From Cytophagaceae bacterium (GTDB taxonomy: Bacteria; Bacteroidota; Bacteroidia; Cytophagales; Cytophagaceae), in contig JALONH010000008.1 in the NCBI GenBank assembly GCA_025455005.1, positions 38,002 through 102,001 on the forward strand: a stretch of DNA of 64,000 nt, written 5' to 3'. The notes beneath the pieces were generated by a model. It was given only the letters and a program-made list of their open reading frames with translations, was not told where the DNA came from and ran no database searches. Below, piece by piece: positions 53,895 through 63,225 of this stretch. Every line of letters starts with the position of its first letter. The stretch's first letter is position 1. A program made the translations under genes and the position numbers.

Positions 53895-55670
53895 ATGTCC
53901 TTTATTAAACAAGTGCTCGCCGTAATTACCGGTATACTTTTATATAGTTTACTTTTTTTACTGTTTGTAATCGCAATCGTTGGTGTCCTTTCAAAAAAAA
54001 CAGCCCTTCCTATTACGGAAAAGGGAATTCTACATATTACCTTAGATAAAGAAATCCAAGAACGAAATTATAGTACGTTTATGGAAGGCTTTTTTAATGG
54101 AGATGCTAAAGGAAACATCGGGGCTCTAGAGTTGATATCTGCAATAGAATATGCCCAAGCAGATCCCAATATTAAAGGTATTTTTCTTGAAATTAAAATG
54201 CCTACAGCCGGCATGGCAACCTGGAATGAAATTCGTACGGCTTTACAACGATTCAGAGAAAAAGAAAAATTTGTCGTAACGTATGCTGAAGTGTATACAG
54301 AAGGTAGTTATTATTTAGCGTCTGTTGCAGACGAGATATATATGCCCGCTACCGGTATGATTGAGTTTAATGGATTAGTAGCGGAATCCATGTATTTCAA
54401 ACGTATGTTAGACAAATTAGACATCTCGACTGAAATTTTTAGAGTAGGTAAGTATAAAAGTGCGATAGAGCCATTTGTGAATGAAAAAATGTCGGAAGAA
54501 GATAGAGAACAAATCACTCGATTACTTCAAACCATCTACTCTAAAATGTTAAGTGATATTGCAAAGAGTAGAAAAATGGATGTCGGTACCTTAAAACAAA
54601 TTGCAGACTCAATGAGTGTGCGCAGTGGTGTTCAAGCTAAAGCGTTTGGGCTGATCACACAATTGGGGTATAGAGATGAAGTCCTAACAGCTCTATCTAA
54701 ACGTTTAGAAGTAAATGAAAACGAGTTGAAACTTTTTTCTTTAGCTCAAGTAGATGCACTCGTTGCTTCTAATAAAAAAGAATCGTCTACCAAAATTGCC
54801 GTCGTATATGCGAATGGAGAAATTATTCAAGGAAAAGGAAATCCGGAAACCATCGGTTCTGAATCGTTAGCTAAAACATTACGAAAGCTGTACCAAGATG
54901 ATGAAATAAAAGCGGTTGTTTTACGTGTGAATTCTCCCGGAGGAAGCGCGTTAGCTTCGGATGTAATTTGGCGGGAGATAGAATTATTAAAATCAAAAAA
55001 GAAAGTCGTAACCCTTATGTCGAATGTCGCTGCTTCCGGAGGTTATTATATTTCAATGAATAGTGATTATATAATGGCAAATCCTTTAACCATCACCGGT
55101 TCAATAGGCGTATTTGGATTACTCGTAAATGGAAAAGGGTTTTTAGAAAATACAGTTGGTATCACCACCGATACCGTTAAGACATCACCTTATGCCGCTA
55201 TTGGTTCTTTCTCCAGACCTGTTTCCAATTCGGAAAAGAGAATCATTCAAGATGAAATTAATTCAATATATGCTACATTTATTCAAAAGGCGGCAATCGG
55301 AAGGCATTTGCCACTTTCGCAATTAGAAGCCAATGCTTCCGGAAGGGTGTGGTCAGGAATGGACGCACAAGAAAATAAGTTAGTTGACGGCTTTGGATCG
55401 TTATCGGATGCCGTACTTAAAGCGGCTTCTTTAGCTAAAATTAATGAGTATGAAGTTATATATTATCCTGAAATCAAAACATCTCCCTTGGTGTCGTTTA
55501 TTGAAGGCATAGAGGAGTCAGCGGATGACGAGTCCTCTATACCGGCCTGGCACCAAATGGCGCAACATCCTTCCCTGCGCCAAATTTACCACGCTGCGAA
55601 AATGATGAACGCTTTGCCCCAAGGGTATAGTGTTCAAGCTCGACTTCCATACAATTTAGAAGTGTATTAA
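53895..55670 (+). CDS. sppA: Signal peptide peptidase SppA, 67K type
   Basis: The 591-residue membrane serine protease degrades cleaved signal peptides. It has an N-terminal membrane helix (MSFIKQVLAVITGILLYSLLFLLFVIAIV) and two homologous S49 domains. The general-base lysine is in FRVGKYKSAIEPF in the first half, and the nucleophile serine is in VAASGGYYISMNSDYIMANPLT in the second. The ATG 53895 is preferred over an upstream TTG at 53862. Confidence 0.95.
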   Translation: MSFIKQVLAVITGILLYSLLFLLFVIAIVGVLSKKTALPITEKGILHITLDKEIQERNYSTFMEGFFNGDAKGNIGALELISAIEYAQADPNIKGIFLEIKMPTAGMATWNEIRTALQRFREKEKFVVTYAEVYTEGSYYLASVADEIYMPATGMIEFNGLVAESMYFKRMLDKLDISTEIFRVGKYKSAIEPFVNEKMSEEDREQITRLLQTIYSKMLSDIAKSRKMDVGTLKQIADSMSVRSGVQAKAFGLITQLGYRDEVLTALSKRLEVNENELKLFSLAQVDALVASNKKESSTKIAVVYANGEIIQGKGNPETIGSESLAKTLRKLYQDDEIKAVVLRVNSPGGSALASDVIWREIELLKSKKKVVTLMSNVAASGGYYISMNSDYIMANPLTITGSIGVFGLLVNGKGFLENTVGITTDTVKTSPYAAIGSFSRPVSNSEKRIIQDEINSIYATFIQKAAIGRHLPLSQLEANASGRVWSGMDAQENKLVDGFGSLSDAVLKAASLAKINEYEVIYYPEIKTSPLVSFIEGIEESADDESSIPAWHQMAQHPSLRQIYHAAKMMNALPQGYSVQARLPYNLEVY

Positions 55671-55724
55671 AATAAACTACTGCATTACAATTAGTTAAAT
55701 AAAATGTATAGTATAAGAGTACGC

Positions 55725-55751
55725 GTAGCCGTATATTTGTAGCCGTATATT
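55725..55751 (+). promoter_or_regulatory. bioB promoter region with a 13-bp direct repeat
   Basis: GTAGCCGTATATT occurs at 55725-55737 and again at 55739-55751, with one base between copies. The first copy contains the -7 box TATATTTG (55732-55739). The second lies between the predicted transcription start and the bioB ATG (55760). A biotin-responsive operator is possible but no regulator is known. Confidence 0.55.
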
Positions 55752-55759
55752 AGAACTTT

Positions 55760-56767
55760 ATGACAAGCATTCGTAATAATTGGACCAGAGAAGAAATAAC
55801 TTCTATTTATAACCAACCTATTTTAGAATTGATGTACCAGGCTGCTACCGTACATCGTTCCTATCATACTACAGGGGAAGTACAAGTATGTACCTTGTTG
55901 TCCGTTAAAACAGGAGGTTGTCCGGAGGATTGTGCTTATTGCCCTCAAGCAGCGCGCTACCATACGGATGTTAAAGTACACAAGCTATTAGAAGTTCAAG
56001 AAGTTATGGATGCTGCAATTCGTGCGAAAGAAAGTGGATCCACTCGCTTTTGTATGGGTGCGGCTTGGAGAGAAGTTCGAGACAATAAAGATTTTGACAA
56101 AGTATTGGATATGGTTAAGGGAGTAAGCACCATGGGGTTGGAAGTGTGTTGTACTCTTGGGATGCTTACCGAAGACCAAGCTGTAAAATTGAAAGAAGCC
56201 GGTCTATATGCCTACAACCATAATTTAGACACGAGCGAAGAGCATTATGATAAAATCATTTCGACCCGAACGTATGACGATCGATTAGAAACAATCGATA
56301 ATGTTCGCAAAGCAAAATTATCGGTTTGTTCCGGAGGCATTATTGGTATGGGAGAGAAAGAAGAGGATCGTATCGGTATGTTGTTTACCTTATCCAATTT
56401 ACCCGAGCATCCGGAGTCTGTTCCGGTAAATGCATTAGTACCGGTTGAAGGAACTCCACTGGAGGATCAACCTAAAGTATCTGTTTGGGAAATGATACGT
56501 ATGATTGCTACCGCAAGAATATTAATGCCGAAAGCAATGGTGCGTTTATCAGCAGGTAGAGTTCGTATGAATGTGGAAGAACAAGCGTTGTGTTTTATGG
56601 CAGGAGCCAATTCCATTTTTGCCGGAGATACGTTGTTGACTACTCCAAATCCGGATTATGTATCCGATCAAGAAATGTTTCAAGTTTTGAATTTAACTCC
56701 TAGAGCGTCTTATAAAAATGGTGTAACGCCGGTTACATTAGAACAGATACCTTCGGCAGTTCAATAA
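55760..56767 (+). CDS. bioB: Biotin synthase
   Basis: A radical SAM enzyme that inserts sulfur into dethiobiotin. The 335 residues have the 4Fe-4S cysteines at 54, 58 and 61 ([12 protein letters not shown]) and further biotin-synthase motifs: [30 protein letters not shown] and [25 protein letters not shown] carries the arginine that ligates the 2Fe-2S cluster. It is a lone biotin gene with its own promoter and terminator. Confidence 0.98.
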   Translation: MTSIRNNWTREEITSIYNQPILELMYQAATVHRSYHTTGEVQVCTLLSVKTGGCPEDCAYCPQAARYHTDVKVHKLLEVQEVMDAAIRAKESGSTRFCMGAAWREVRDNKDFDKVLDMVKGVSTMGLEVCCTLGMLTEDQAVKLKEAGLYAYNHNLDTSEEHYDKIISTRTYDDRLETIDNVRKAKLSVCSGGIIGMGEKEEDRIGMLFTLSNLPEHPESVPVNALVPVEGTPLEDQPKVSVWEMIRMIATARILMPKAMVRLSAGRVRMNVEEQALCFMAGANSIFAGDTLLTTPNPDYVSDQEMFQVLNLTPRASYKNGVTPVTLEQIPSAVQ

Positions 56768-56781
56768 CAATAGCTTTAAAT

Positions 56782-56820
56782 AAAAAGCGAGCGGTAGTTT
56801 TCTATCGCTCGCTTTTTTTT
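56782..56820. terminator. Terminator between bioB and the THX gene
   Basis: The stem GCGAGCGGTAG/CTATCGCTCGC has one G-T wobble and a TTTT loop, with A5 on the left and T8 on the right. It can serve bioB and, from the other side, the THX gene. Confidence 0.92.
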
Positions 56821-56839
56821 ATTTAGGTATTCGGATGAA

Positions 56840-57022
56840 TTATTCCGCTTTCTTTTTAGCAGCTTTTTTAGCAGCCGGCTTCGCTGCAGCTTTTGTAGTT
56901 GCAGAAGATTTAGCTGTGTTTTTTAATCCTGCTTCTTGGTTTCTTTCTCTTTTTGGACGACTTACACCAAATGAACCAAGGGATACTTTACCTTTTTTGC
57001 TTTTTTTATCGCCTTTTCCCAT
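56840..57022 (-). CDS. Ribosomal protein THX family, small basic protein
   Basis: The 60-residue protein starts MGKGDKKSKKGKVSLGSFGVSRPKR, the signature of the THX-like 30S protein in Bacteroidota. A repetitive Ala/Lys tail (AAAKPAAKKAAKKKAE) follows, longer than in the core family. The small basic composition suits rRNA binding. The gene is transcribed alone from a strong -33/-7 pair. Confidence 0.88.
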   Translation of the reverse strand: MGKGDKKSKKGKVSLGSFGVSRPKRERNQEAGLKNTAKSSATTKAAAKPAAKKAAKKKAE

Positions 57023-57056
57023 AAATATTTGTTTAATAATAACGTGTATAGAAGGA

Positions 57057-57087
57057 CAAAAATATACTTCTTAGTTGAAATTACAAA
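57057..57087 (-). promoter_or_regulatory. THX gene promoter
   Basis: On the minus strand TTTG (57084-57087), a 19-nt spacer and TATTTTTG (57057-57064) match both consensus boxes. The predicted leader is about 30 nt. Confidence 0.8.
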
Positions 57088-57099
57088 TGCTGACCGCTA

Positions 57100-57642
57100 T
57101 TATTTAAAATATCGATGCATCTCTCGAAACCAAATTGGTGTGGCAACAAATAGAAATACCGCCAAACAAAGGAGGGGGGACATCCAAACGATAGTTATCC
57201 AATGAAACCCCAACATTAAGTACAAGGTCCCTGCTAATATTCCTATACCGATTAAATAGGAAAATAATAATCCGATGTAGAGTAATACATGAGCCACCCG
57301 AACGTATTTAGAGGCCTGAAATAAGCGTTTTTTTTCTAAAAATTGTTGGTAAACCTTTTCTTCTTGTTCCTTAATCCGACGTTGTTCGATTGCTTTCCAT
57401 TGTTCATACGATAATAAGGCCGGCCCTCCTCTTTGAATTTGCTGGTCGTAAACAAAACGCGCATTTGGATCGATAAGCGTTTCGTAAGCTTGCTTTAACA
57501 TTAAAAAATGTAAACCGGCATTGGCATGCCGATTAATATCGGGATGGTATTGTTTGGCTAATTTTTTATAGGCCTTTTTTATATCAGCCGTTGTAGCTTG
57601 AACGGATACGCCTAATAATTCATAATAATTACCCGAAGTCAT
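57100..57642 (-). CDS. Membrane protein with N-terminal J domain
   Basis: The 180 residues have a complete J domain at about 5-70, with the HPD tripeptide in KQYHPDINRHA, so the protein should stimulate an Hsp70 (DnaK). A charged linker follows (EQRRIKEQEEKVYQQFLEKKRLF), then about three membrane helices (VLLYIGLLFSYLIGIGILAG, TIVWMSPLLCLAVFLFVATP). It lacks the zinc and C-terminal domains of DnaJ. It starts 23 nt after the HhH-barrel gene and may belong to that operon. Confidence 0.88.
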   Translation of the reverse strand: MTSGNYYELLGVSVQATTADIKKAYKKLAKQYHPDINRHANAGLHFLMLKQAYETLIDPNARFVYDQQIQRGGPALLSYEQWKAIEQRRIKEQEEKVYQQFLEKKRLFQASKYVRVAHVLLYIGLLFSYLIGIGILAGTLYLMLGFHWITIVWMSPLLCLAVFLFVATPIWFREMHRYFK

Positions 57643-57665
57643 AATCTAAATTACTATAAAATTTT

Positions 57666-59639
57666 TTAGAGTACAATTTTTACTTGCCATGTACTTTCCC
57701 AATAGGAAGTAGGGGTCAATTGTGTAGGAATTTTTTGATCGACATAGGATAATCGTAACCATACTACTACTTGTGGATTTATTTTGTATTGAGCTAATAT
57801 TGTTGGTTCAAACCCTTTACCATAATAGGCGGGAAGTTGAAAAGAATAGGCAACATCAGGACTATACATATATTGTCTACTCGCATAATCATCTGTTGCA
57901 TAAATCAACCATCTAAATCCAATTTTATATGTTGGACTTTGATAAAAAATATCCCATGCAATGGCTTGACCATAGGATTTAGTTGTATGGCCATAACTGC
58001 CCCACTGGTATTTCCACCGGAACTTCCAATGCATTTTCCATTGATGTTCAAAACCAATTACATAATGGTGTCGTTCAAAAGACTCGATTTGACCCGTTCG
58101 ATCATCATCCCATGGTTTAGATTCTCTTCGATGTTGTATATAATACCATTGTTTTTTAGTTGGTTTAAAATCAATACGCACCATCTTTTCCCATCCATTG
58201 GAAGGACTGTGTACCTTATATTTTAACCAAGGGAAACGATAGTAATCAACGGAGGCATGTATGTTCCATTTAGGATGGGGCACACATTTGATAGCCAGTA
58301 ACCAGGCATTTTCGTTCCCTACTGTTGTGTTTTCACTTAAAGTAAATGCAAAGGGTGAAAAGTAGGAAGGTGAATATTGACGATAGACTACACTCACATC
58401 AAATTGCCGGTGCAAACTGGTTAAAATTCCGGCTTGAATAGCAATACCTCCGGTTGAGGATTGAGCTATTTCACCAAAGAAAACATGTTGCTTCAACGGG
58501 AGTTTAATATCTACTGAATGTCCATACCAACTGTTTCCTTGAAGAGCATAAAGGCGATAATATGTCCTTTCGGTTTGAATGGGATGTTGAATCCACCGAA
58601 ACGATGATTGAAACCCTATCGAAAATTGATTCTTTTTCCAACGTACTTGTGCTGCACCTTGCCATTGTTCGATTGTCTTACGTGCAGCCCATTCATACTC
58701 CGTTCTATGATATCCGCCCTCTATAAGGTAAGTGATATAGGGGTCTACAGACGTTGAAGTACGGATAATTCTAGCATCGGAATAACTGTGGGAAAGAGCT
58801 ACGGTTACATGTACCCCTTTTCGTATACGGTGTTGGTGTGCAACCCCAAACCATCGGTCGTATTCAGAAGTATTGGCTACCGGAATGATTTGAGAAGAAG
58901 GTCGCAGCAACGTTTGGAGAACACCTGCTCCTTTACTAATTAAAAAACCGGAGCCTACTAATAGACCTTGACCAAATTGAATTCTATAATTCCCTAAGAT
59001 GGTTTGAGTAGTCTTAGTTTTATCGGTGTATTGAATAAACCCATTCAAAACATCCATTCCATAGAATCTTTTGGATGGATTCCACTTCCATTGTTCACCT
59101 GCGTCTTGTTCTAATGCAATACCCCATCGCCATCCGGATGTATTCTGGTGCAAAAAACGAAATTGATGGTATTGGCCATTGCCTTTCCAATCATAGGGTA
59201 CGTCTGTTGGGTAGGGTTTAAAGCGATACAACAACATGGTTTTTTGTTGACCTATAACTTGCTCCCAAGGCATTTGAATACGCAAACTTCCGGGATAACA
59301 ACAAAGAACTAATAACCTTAAATCAAGTGCCGTCATACCGGGTACATGTTGCAATTGATATAGAGATTCAATGGGTGTGTTTTGTTGAATAAAAGTTAGA
59401 ATTGAATCGATTAATTCCGCTTGTAAACCCGGAATGAGTTGTAAGTCGGAAGCACTGACAGTATTAATATTCAATTTATGATCATTAAAATATTGTAACT
59501 GTTCTAAGAAATCTGCGGAAGTCCCTAAACGTTCTTCTAATACCGGTAAATATTCTTGCCACAAAGAGGATAGATCTTGAGCCCAGGTATCAACTGGTAT
59601 AAGAAAAATAATGTAGAATATGATACTTATTTTTCCCAT
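57666..59639 (-). CDS. ComEA-type helix-hairpin-helix domain fused to a predicted outer-membrane barrel
   Basis: The 657 residues begin with a signal peptide (MGKISIIFYIIFLIPVDTWAQ). Residues about 50-115 form a tandem helix-hairpin-helix unit (LNINTVSASDLQLIPGLQAELIDSI, then SLYQLQHVPGMTALDL), the fold ComEA uses to bind DNA in the periplasm. Residues 130 to the end are beta-rich and aromatic-rich with alternating strands, ending TWQVKIVL, consistent with a barrel. The function is unknown. The start overlaps the end of the upstream barrel gene by 13 bp. Confidence 0.8.
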   Translation of the reverse strand: MGKISIIFYIIFLIPVDTWAQDLSSLWQEYLPVLEERLGTSADFLEQLQYFNDHKLNINTVSASDLQLIPGLQAELIDSILTFIQQNTPIESLYQLQHVPGMTALDLRLLVLCCYPGSLRIQMPWEQVIGQQKTMLLYRFKPYPTDVPYDWKGNGQYHQFRFLHQNTSGWRWGIALEQDAGEQWKWNPSKRFYGMDVLNGFIQYTDKTKTTQTILGNYRIQFGQGLLVGSGFLISKGAGVLQTLLRPSSQIIPVANTSEYDRWFGVAHQHRIRKGVHVTVALSHSYSDARIIRTSTSVDPYITYLIEGGYHRTEYEWAARKTIEQWQGAAQVRWKKNQFSIGFQSSFRWIQHPIQTERTYYRLYALQGNSWYGHSVDIKLPLKQHVFFGEIAQSSTGGIAIQAGILTSLHRQFDVSVVYRQYSPSYFSPFAFTLSENTTVGNENAWLLAIKCVPHPKWNIHASVDYYRFPWLKYKVHSPSNGWEKMVRIDFKPTKKQWYYIQHRRESKPWDDDRTGQIESFERHHYVIGFEHQWKMHWKFRWKYQWGSYGHTTKSYGQAIAWDIFYQSPTYKIGFRWLIYATDDYASRQYMYSPDVAYSFQLPAYYGKGFEPTILAQYKINPQVVVWLRLSYVDQKIPTQLTPTSYWESTWQVKIVL

Positions 59640-60445
59640 ATTTTCAATTGAAGATAAAATTGATGTTGAGTGCTGGTATTAGGATTGAGGCCTAGGCCAT
59701 AGCCCAATTCAAACATCGGGAATCGGACACCACCTCCTAAAAGAAGAGTAGTCGCATTACTCTGATAGGCGAGGGTCGTAAAAACCATTCGGTGAAGTGA
59801 ATATCGTAACGCCAGATGAGCGCTTGGTTGTCGAAGTCCTCGGTGTATATCCGCCATCAATAGAAGCTCAGGAGATATCCGCCATTGAATTCCGGCGTGT
59901 ATGGTAACCCAAGTCAGACTTGGTTGGGAAATGTAAACAATATTAGACATCCATATTCCACCACTCCACTTTTCACTCCATCGGTGTCGTATGCCCATCT
60001 GTATGTTCCAATGGAATTGGGAAGATTGTTCTTGTGCAGACCATTGTTGTCCTTGAAAACCGATACTCCCGGTAGTGGAACCTATTCGATGTGCAAGCGC
60101 TATTCCAAAAGAAGAAACATGTAATGCTGAATATCCTTTTTGAGCAAAAGTGAATCCAAGATTCCAATTAGGACGTTGGTATACAAGTCCCCCTTGAAAC
60201 GATTTTAAAACAGTAAGTCCCGGATAGAACTGTTCTCCGGCTACAACATTCCAACGTGTTTTTTGGGATAGGAACATTGCCGAGGGATTATGAAAAATAG
60301 CCCATTGAGATGTGTCTGTAACGGTAGCATATCCCAAGGAGGCTTGGTAGGCTGATGGGGCATGGTCTTGAGCCCTAGAGTAAGTGAAGCATAGAAGATA
60401 CATCATAGTACTTCCTGCCCACTTTAAAAGTAGGTTGGTTTTCAT
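59627..60445 (-). CDS. PorV/PorQ-like predicted outer-membrane barrel protein
   Basis: The 272 residues have a signal peptide ending near YSRAQ. DTSQWAIFHNPSAMFLSQ resembles the NPA-containing start of PorV/PorQ/FadL-like barrels, and the rest alternates polar and apolar residues to the end (HQFYLQLKIWEK). The exact family is not certain. It is the first gene of an operon with the HhH-barrel protein and perhaps the membrane DnaJ, with a promoter just upstream. Confidence 0.72.
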   Translation of the reverse strand: MKTNLLLKWAGSTMMYLLCFTYSRAQDHAPSAYQASLGYATVTDTSQWAIFHNPSAMFLSQKTRWNVVAGEQFYPGLTVLKSFQGGLVYQRPNWNLGFTFAQKGYSALHVSSFGIALAHRIGSTTGSIGFQGQQWSAQEQSSQFHWNIQMGIRHRWSEKWSGGIWMSNIVYISQPSLTWVTIHAGIQWRISPELLLMADIHRGLRQPSAHLALRYSLHRMVFTTLAYQSNATTLLLGGGVRFPMFELGYGLGLNPNTSTQHQFYLQLKIWEK

Positions 60446-60455
60446 AGCTGGTGTT

Positions 60456-60487
60456 CAAAAATACGTATAATTTCTGTTGCAGACAAT
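60456..60487 (-). promoter_or_regulatory. Promoter of the two-barrel operon
   Basis: TATTTTTG (60456-60463) on the minus strand with ATTG 20 nt upstream (60484-60487). The box ends 10 nt before the ATG, so the leader is only about 5 nt. Confidence 0.65.
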
Positions 60488-60540
60488 CGTAGTTTATACC
60501 TCCTTTTCATTATATTTAGATACAAAGTATTCCGTTGTAT

Positions 60541-62595
60541 ATGAAAATGTATTTAACTGTAGTAGCCTTAATCGTTGGTGCATTAGCCGCTATTGCTCAA
60601 GAATCAAAAGAATTTTATCCCAACTCTACTCAACTCAAACAAATAGGTATCCTTCAACAAGGAGTTAAAGAAGGGGTATGGAAATTGTATTTTCCTAACG
60701 GAGCCTTGATGGAGGAGTCTACTTACCTCGGAGGTAAGTTAAACGGTGTTCAAACGATATATTATGCTTCTGGCAAAGTAGCCTTGTCCGGTAGTTATGT
60801 GTTAGGTAAAGAGAATGGCAATTGGACAGAGTATTATTCTAATGGTCAAGTTTCGCTTCAAGCGATATTTAAAGAAGGTAAACGAAATGGTCTATACAAA
60901 GAGTACCATACCAATGGTCAAATTTCCATTGATGGCAGTTTTGATATGGATGAAAAAAATGGAGTGTGGAAAGAGTTTTATCCTAGTGGTAAAACAAAAA
61001 TTGAAGGTAACTATATCCAAGGTAAACGCGAAGGGAAGTGGATGGAATGGTATGAAAATGGTGTGTTATATTATGCTGTTCAGTATACAAACGGTAGTGC
61101 AAATGGAGTGGTAACATGGTTGTATCCGAGTGGAAAAAAGAAAATCACCGGTACCTGGAAAGATAATCGAATGGAGGGAACATGGCAGACGTATTATCCG
61201 AATGGTAATGTTCAGTCCATGACTACTTATAAAGATAGTTTGGAAGAGGGTCCTTACGTATTGTATACCGGTACAGGAAGTAAAGAATGTGAAGGCTATT
61301 ATACTAATGGCTTACAAGAGGGGGAATGGATATATTATTACAGTTCAAACGGTAAGAAACGATCAGTAGAAGTTTGGACTAAAGGAAAGTTAGATTCAGT
61401 TAAAGAATATTTTTCGGAAAATGGTTCTATACTATCTCCCGGATCGGTGGTGAATGGAACAGGAATGAAAATATTATATTATCCTTCCGGTAAAAAAATG
61501 ATGGAAATACCCTACAAGGACGGGGTTGAAGAGGGGTTGGCGATTTCCTATTACGAAAACGGAATCAAAAAAGTAGAAGCAAATTATGGAAATGGAAAGC
61601 AAGAGGGAGCGATGAAAGAATATTATCCATCAGGTATTGTAGCATCGGAATCTTTTTATGTAAAGGATAAAGAACAAGGCGTTTATAAAGAATATAATGA
61701 GGATGGTAGTCTGGGTCTTGTGGGATATTATAAAATGGGGGTAGAAGATAGTTTATGGATGGAATTATATTCAACCGGAACTATAGCATCCGAAGGGTAT
61801 TATCAGTTGGGTAAAAAAGTAGGAGAGTGGAGAGAATATTATGTTACAGATACTCTAGCTGCTTTAGGTTTTTACGTAGATGGAGAGCAAGAAGGTGTTT
61901 GGAAAGAATATTATGAAAATGGTAAACTAGCATCTGAAGGTAATTTTGTAGAGGGTAGAAAAGAAGGGTATTGGAAAGGATATCATGAAAACGGTAAAAT
62001 ATCAATGGAAGGGTATTTTATTAATGGATTAGAAGAAGGGGATTGGAAAGCGTATCAAGAAAGTGGTCGACTATTATTCGAAGGGGCATACAGTTTAGGC
62101 AAAGAAACCGGTTTATGGAAGGAATACCATCCGAATGGTAAATTAGCTTCTGAAGGGTCATATGTTGCAGGAGCAGAACAAGGCAAATGGAAAAATTATT
62201 GGAGCAATGGAATGTTGATGAGTGAAGAACAATATGAAGCCGGTCGATTAGTCTATGTCAGCGATATGTATTCAGCCACCGGACTTAAATTAGCGAAAGG
62301 GACCTTCAAAGAGGGGAATGGTACATTAAAAAGTTATCATTATAATGGAAAAGTATCTGCAGAAGGAGCCTACCAAGACGGCTACCCACAAGGCAAATGG
62401 ACCTACTATTATAATTCCGGTATTAAACAAGGAGAAGGTGAAATGCAACAAGGCATGCGTCAAGGAGTATGGAAATATTATGATGCAGAAGGTCAAGTAG
62501 AACTTGAAGCCTATTACACGGACGATGAACCATCCGGTGTTTGGCGGTATTATACAAAAGGAACTTTGATTCGAGAAGAATCGATGGAGGAATAA
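60541..62595 (+). CDS. Secreted MORN-variant repeat protein, about 27 repeats
   Basis: The 684 residues start with a signal peptide (MKMYLTVVALIVGALAAIAQ). The remainder is almost entirely about 27 units of roughly 24 residues following G-x-W-x-x-Y-x-x-N-G-K-x-x-x-E-G-x-Y-x-x-G, the MORN_2/YwqK type. Unit length is almost constant. Databases often label this type YwqK family antitoxin, but no toxin gene is nearby. The ATG 60541 is preferred over the TTG at 60535. The stop overlaps the next start (TAATG). Confidence 0.9.
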   Translation: MKMYLTVVALIVGALAAIAQESKEFYPNSTQLKQIGILQQGVKEGVWKLYFPNGALMEESTYLGGKLNGVQTIYYASGKVALSGSYVLGKENGNWTEYYSNGQVSLQAIFKEGKRNGLYKEYHTNGQISIDGSFDMDEKNGVWKEFYPSGKTKIEGNYIQGKREGKWMEWYENGVLYYAVQYTNGSANGVVTWLYPSGKKKITGTWKDNRMEGTWQTYYPNGNVQSMTTYKDSLEEGPYVLYTGTGSKECEGYYTNGLQEGEWIYYYSSNGKKRSVEVWTKGKLDSVKEYFSENGSILSPGSVVNGTGMKILYYPSGKKMMEIPYKDGVEEGLAISYYENGIKKVEANYGNGKQEGAMKEYYPSGIVASESFYVKDKEQGVYKEYNEDGSLGLVGYYKMGVEDSLWMELYSTGTIASEGYYQLGKKVGEWREYYVTDTLAALGFYVDGEQEGVWKEYYENGKLASEGNFVEGRKEGYWKGYHENGKISMEGYFINGLEEGDWKAYQESGRLLFEGAYSLGKETGLWKEYHPNGKLASEGSYVAGAEQGKWKNYWSNGMLMSEEQYEAGRLVYVSDMYSATGLKLAKGTFKEGNGTLKSYHYNGKVSAEGAYQDGYPQGKWTYYYNSGIKQGEGEMQQGMRQGVWKYYDAEGQVELEAYYTDDEPSGVWRYYTKGTLIREESMEE

Positions 62596-63221
62596 TGAAA
62601 GTACTAGGAACAGTATTATTTAATTTTATTATAACTTGTTGTTATGCACAATGTGATACCATCCGTTCGTTTTACGAGAATGGACAACTCAAGTCAGTAG
62701 GTTGTAACGTTCAACAAGTAAAGGAGGGGGTTTGGACTTTTTATCATGTAAATGGAGCATTATCTGCTCAAGAAATCTATAAAAAGGGTGTACGACAAGG
62801 GATTTGTAAGTATTACGATTCCACCGGGGCTATTCAAGCCATAGAAAATATCCATGAGGATTTGCAAGAAGATAGTGCATGGTATTTTTATTCGAATGGA
62901 CAAATCAAACGTAAAGGAAAGTATACAGCGGGAAGTTATAATGGGAAATGGTTAGCGTATTACACGAACGGTCAACTTCAGCATGAAGGCGTTTATTTTT
63001 ATGGGCTTCCAGAAGGAGTTTGGACTTTTTATACGTTAAAAGGTAATATAGAATACTCTGTTACATACGCTCAAGGTTGGAAGGATGGAAACTATGTTTT
63101 ATACCATCCGGTGAAAAAGTATGTAACTTGTAAAGGTCAATATTGTCAAGATAAACCTTGCGGGACATGGACCTATTTTAATAAAAAAGGTCGCATTAAA
63201 AATCAAATGATCTATTCTTAG
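62595..63221 (+). CDS. Second secreted MORN-variant repeat protein
   Basis: The 208 residues have a signal peptide (MKVLGTVLFNFIITCCYA) and about seven repeats of the same type (GVWTFYHVNGALSAQ, GKWLAYYTNGQLQHEG). The ATG overlaps the stop of the large MORN protein (TAATG), so translation is probably coupled. A longer frame starting at 62541 lies inside the previous gene and is unlikely. No binding partner is known. Confidence 0.87.
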   Translation: MKVLGTVLFNFIITCCYAQCDTIRSFYENGQLKSVGCNVQQVKEGVWTFYHVNGALSAQEIYKKGVRQGICKYYDSTGAIQAIENIHEDLQEDSAWYFYSNGQIKRKGKYTAGSYNGKWLAYYTNGQLQHEGVYFYGLPEGVWTFYTLKGNIEYSVTYAQGWKDGNYVLYHPVKKYVTCKGQYCQDKPCGTWTYFNKKGRIKNQMIYS

Positions 63222-63225
63222 GGTC

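Noticed and set aside
55681..55724. BirA-type operator upstream of bioB (TTAGTTAA half-site)
   Set aside because: Only one half-site is seen, without the inverted partner at the expected distance.
60814..61114. Alternative frame of about 99 codons inside the MORN gene
   Set aside because: It is a by-product of the 72-nt repeat period. The main frame has the signal peptide and regular repeats.
60541..63221. Toxin-antitoxin module suggested by YwqK-type repeats
   Set aside because: Both proteins have signal peptides and no toxin-like gene lies beside them.
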